Assembly: GCA_025350445.1 (NCBI GenBank)
Contig: JANXXV010000592.1
Span: 1 to 7,565 of the forward strand
DNA: 7,565 nt
Direction of reading: 5' to 3'
Source of the DNA: Bryobacteraceae bacterium
GTDB taxonomy: Bacteria; Acidobacteriota; Terriglobia; Bryobacterales; Bryobacteraceae
Made by a program: the position numbers and the translations under genes. How positions within the stretch are numbered: the first letter of the stretch is position 1; every line of letters starts with the position of its first letter. The notes under the pieces were generated by a model that was not told where the DNA came from, made no database searches, and was given only the letters and a program-made list of their open reading frames with translations. This document shows positions 6,986 to 7,565 of the stretch, piece by piece.

Positions 6986-7565
6986 GTGGAACCAACCCGT
7001 AGAACATTCCTAACAGCCCTGTCCACCGCCCCATTCCTTCACGCCGCCGGAAAACGCATCCGCTTGGGTGGCCCGATTTTCCTGGAATCGGAAGATCCGG
7101 AAGAACTAGCCCGCGAACATCGAAGGCTAGGCTACAGCGCCGCCACATGCCCAAAAGCCACCGCGGACGACAAAGACCGCACACAAGCCATCGTGAAAGC
7201 CTTTGCCGGGCAGGACGTAGTGATTGCGGAAGTGGGAGCATGGGTGAACCTGCTGGATCCGGATTCCGAAAAACGGCAAGCCAACCTCAAATACGTAACC
7301 GGCAGGCTGGCTCTGGCCGAAGCAGTCGCCGCCCGCTGTTGCGTCGACATTGCCGGATCGTACAATCCATCCGCATGGTATGGATTGCATCCAAGAAACT
7401 ACACGCAGGATGCCTTCGATGCTACGGTAGAGAACTGCCGCAAGGTGATTGACGCCATCAAACCCGCGCGGACGAAGTTCAGTATCGAGATGCAGGTCGG
7501 CTTACAACCGCGCGGACTTGACGGTTATCTCCAGCTCATCAAAGCCGTTGACCGTAAGGCGTTCG
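6986..7565 (+). CDS. Sugar phosphate isomerase/epimerase-type TIM barrel protein with Tat signal (5' part)
   Basis: The open frame runs from GTG 6986 off the right edge, 193 codons visible. Residues 4-12 (TRRTFLTAL) form a twin-arginine motif (R5, R6), followed by a short hydrophobic stretch ending near HAAG (19-22), so the protein is probably exported folded by Tat. The rest fits the xylose-isomerase-like/AP-endonuclease-2 barrel family: strand IRLGGPIFLE at 25-34, helix EELAREHRRLGYSAATCP, strand DVVIAEVGAW (77-86), a long helix LALAEAVAARC, strand CVDIAGS, then KFSIEMQ (164-170), where E168 is in the position of a metal ligand. The substrate is unknown; such proteins isomerise or epimerise sugars or related polyols. 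GTG 6986 is the first possible start after an in-frame TAG (6968-6970), and it places the Tat motif at the right distance. It begins 83 bases after the regulator and is probably a separate transcription unit. Confidence 0.85.
   Translation, partial: MEPTRRTFLTALSTAPFLHAAGKRIRLGGPIFLESEDPEELAREHRRLGYSAATCPKATADDKDRTQAIVKAFAGQDVVIAEVGAWVNLLDPDSEKRQANLKYVTGRLALAEAVAARCCVDIAGSYNPSAWYGLHPRNYTQDAFDATVENCRKVIDAIKPARTKFSIEMQVGLQPRGLDGYLQLIKAVDRKAF

Overview
The window is GC-rich and densely packed. All genes run on the + strand, and most are joined by stop/start overlaps or gaps of a few bases. The gene content (periplasmic redoxin, small outer-membrane barrel, exported ankyrin protein, NarL/DesK-type two-component pair, Tat-signal sugar isomerase/epimerase) and overall style suggest a soil Acidobacteriota of the Solibacter/Bryobacter kind. 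That assignment is an inference from gene content and style; no marker gene is present.

Layout. Bases 1-65 are the tail of an unidentified gene. Its stop overlaps the GTG start of a CPBP-family membrane protease (62-814). Next come mtnA, methylthioribose-1-phosphate isomerase (818-1858), a secreted TlpA-like redoxin (1855-2373) and an outer-membrane beta-barrel protein (from 2374). Spacing suggests one transcript for this first block.

The barrel gene is broken near its 3' end by a palindromic, transposase-free element of about 114-122 bp (3128-3249). It has 18-bp perfect inverted ends and a long imperfect internal hairpin, and looks like a MITE. It sits in frame, adding 38 codons, and the reading frame then runs on into the next gene until 3435.

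A second block follows: an exported protein made almost entirely of about 12 ankyrin repeats (3333-4544), overlapping by ATGA a soluble GAF-containing HisKA_3 histidine kinase (4541-6187), then a NarL/FixJ response regulator (6237-6902). The kinase has an N-terminal helical domain of about 165 residues that I do not recognise. The arrangement suggests co-expression of the ankyrin protein and the two-component system, but signal and targets cannot be read from the sequence.

After the regulator, two tandem GC-rich hairpins (6914-6951) may end the transcript or be a REP-like repeat. The window closes with the first 193 codons of a Tat-signal TIM-barrel sugar isomerase/epimerase starting at GTG 6986. 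No tRNA, rRNA, CRISPR or phage genes were seen.
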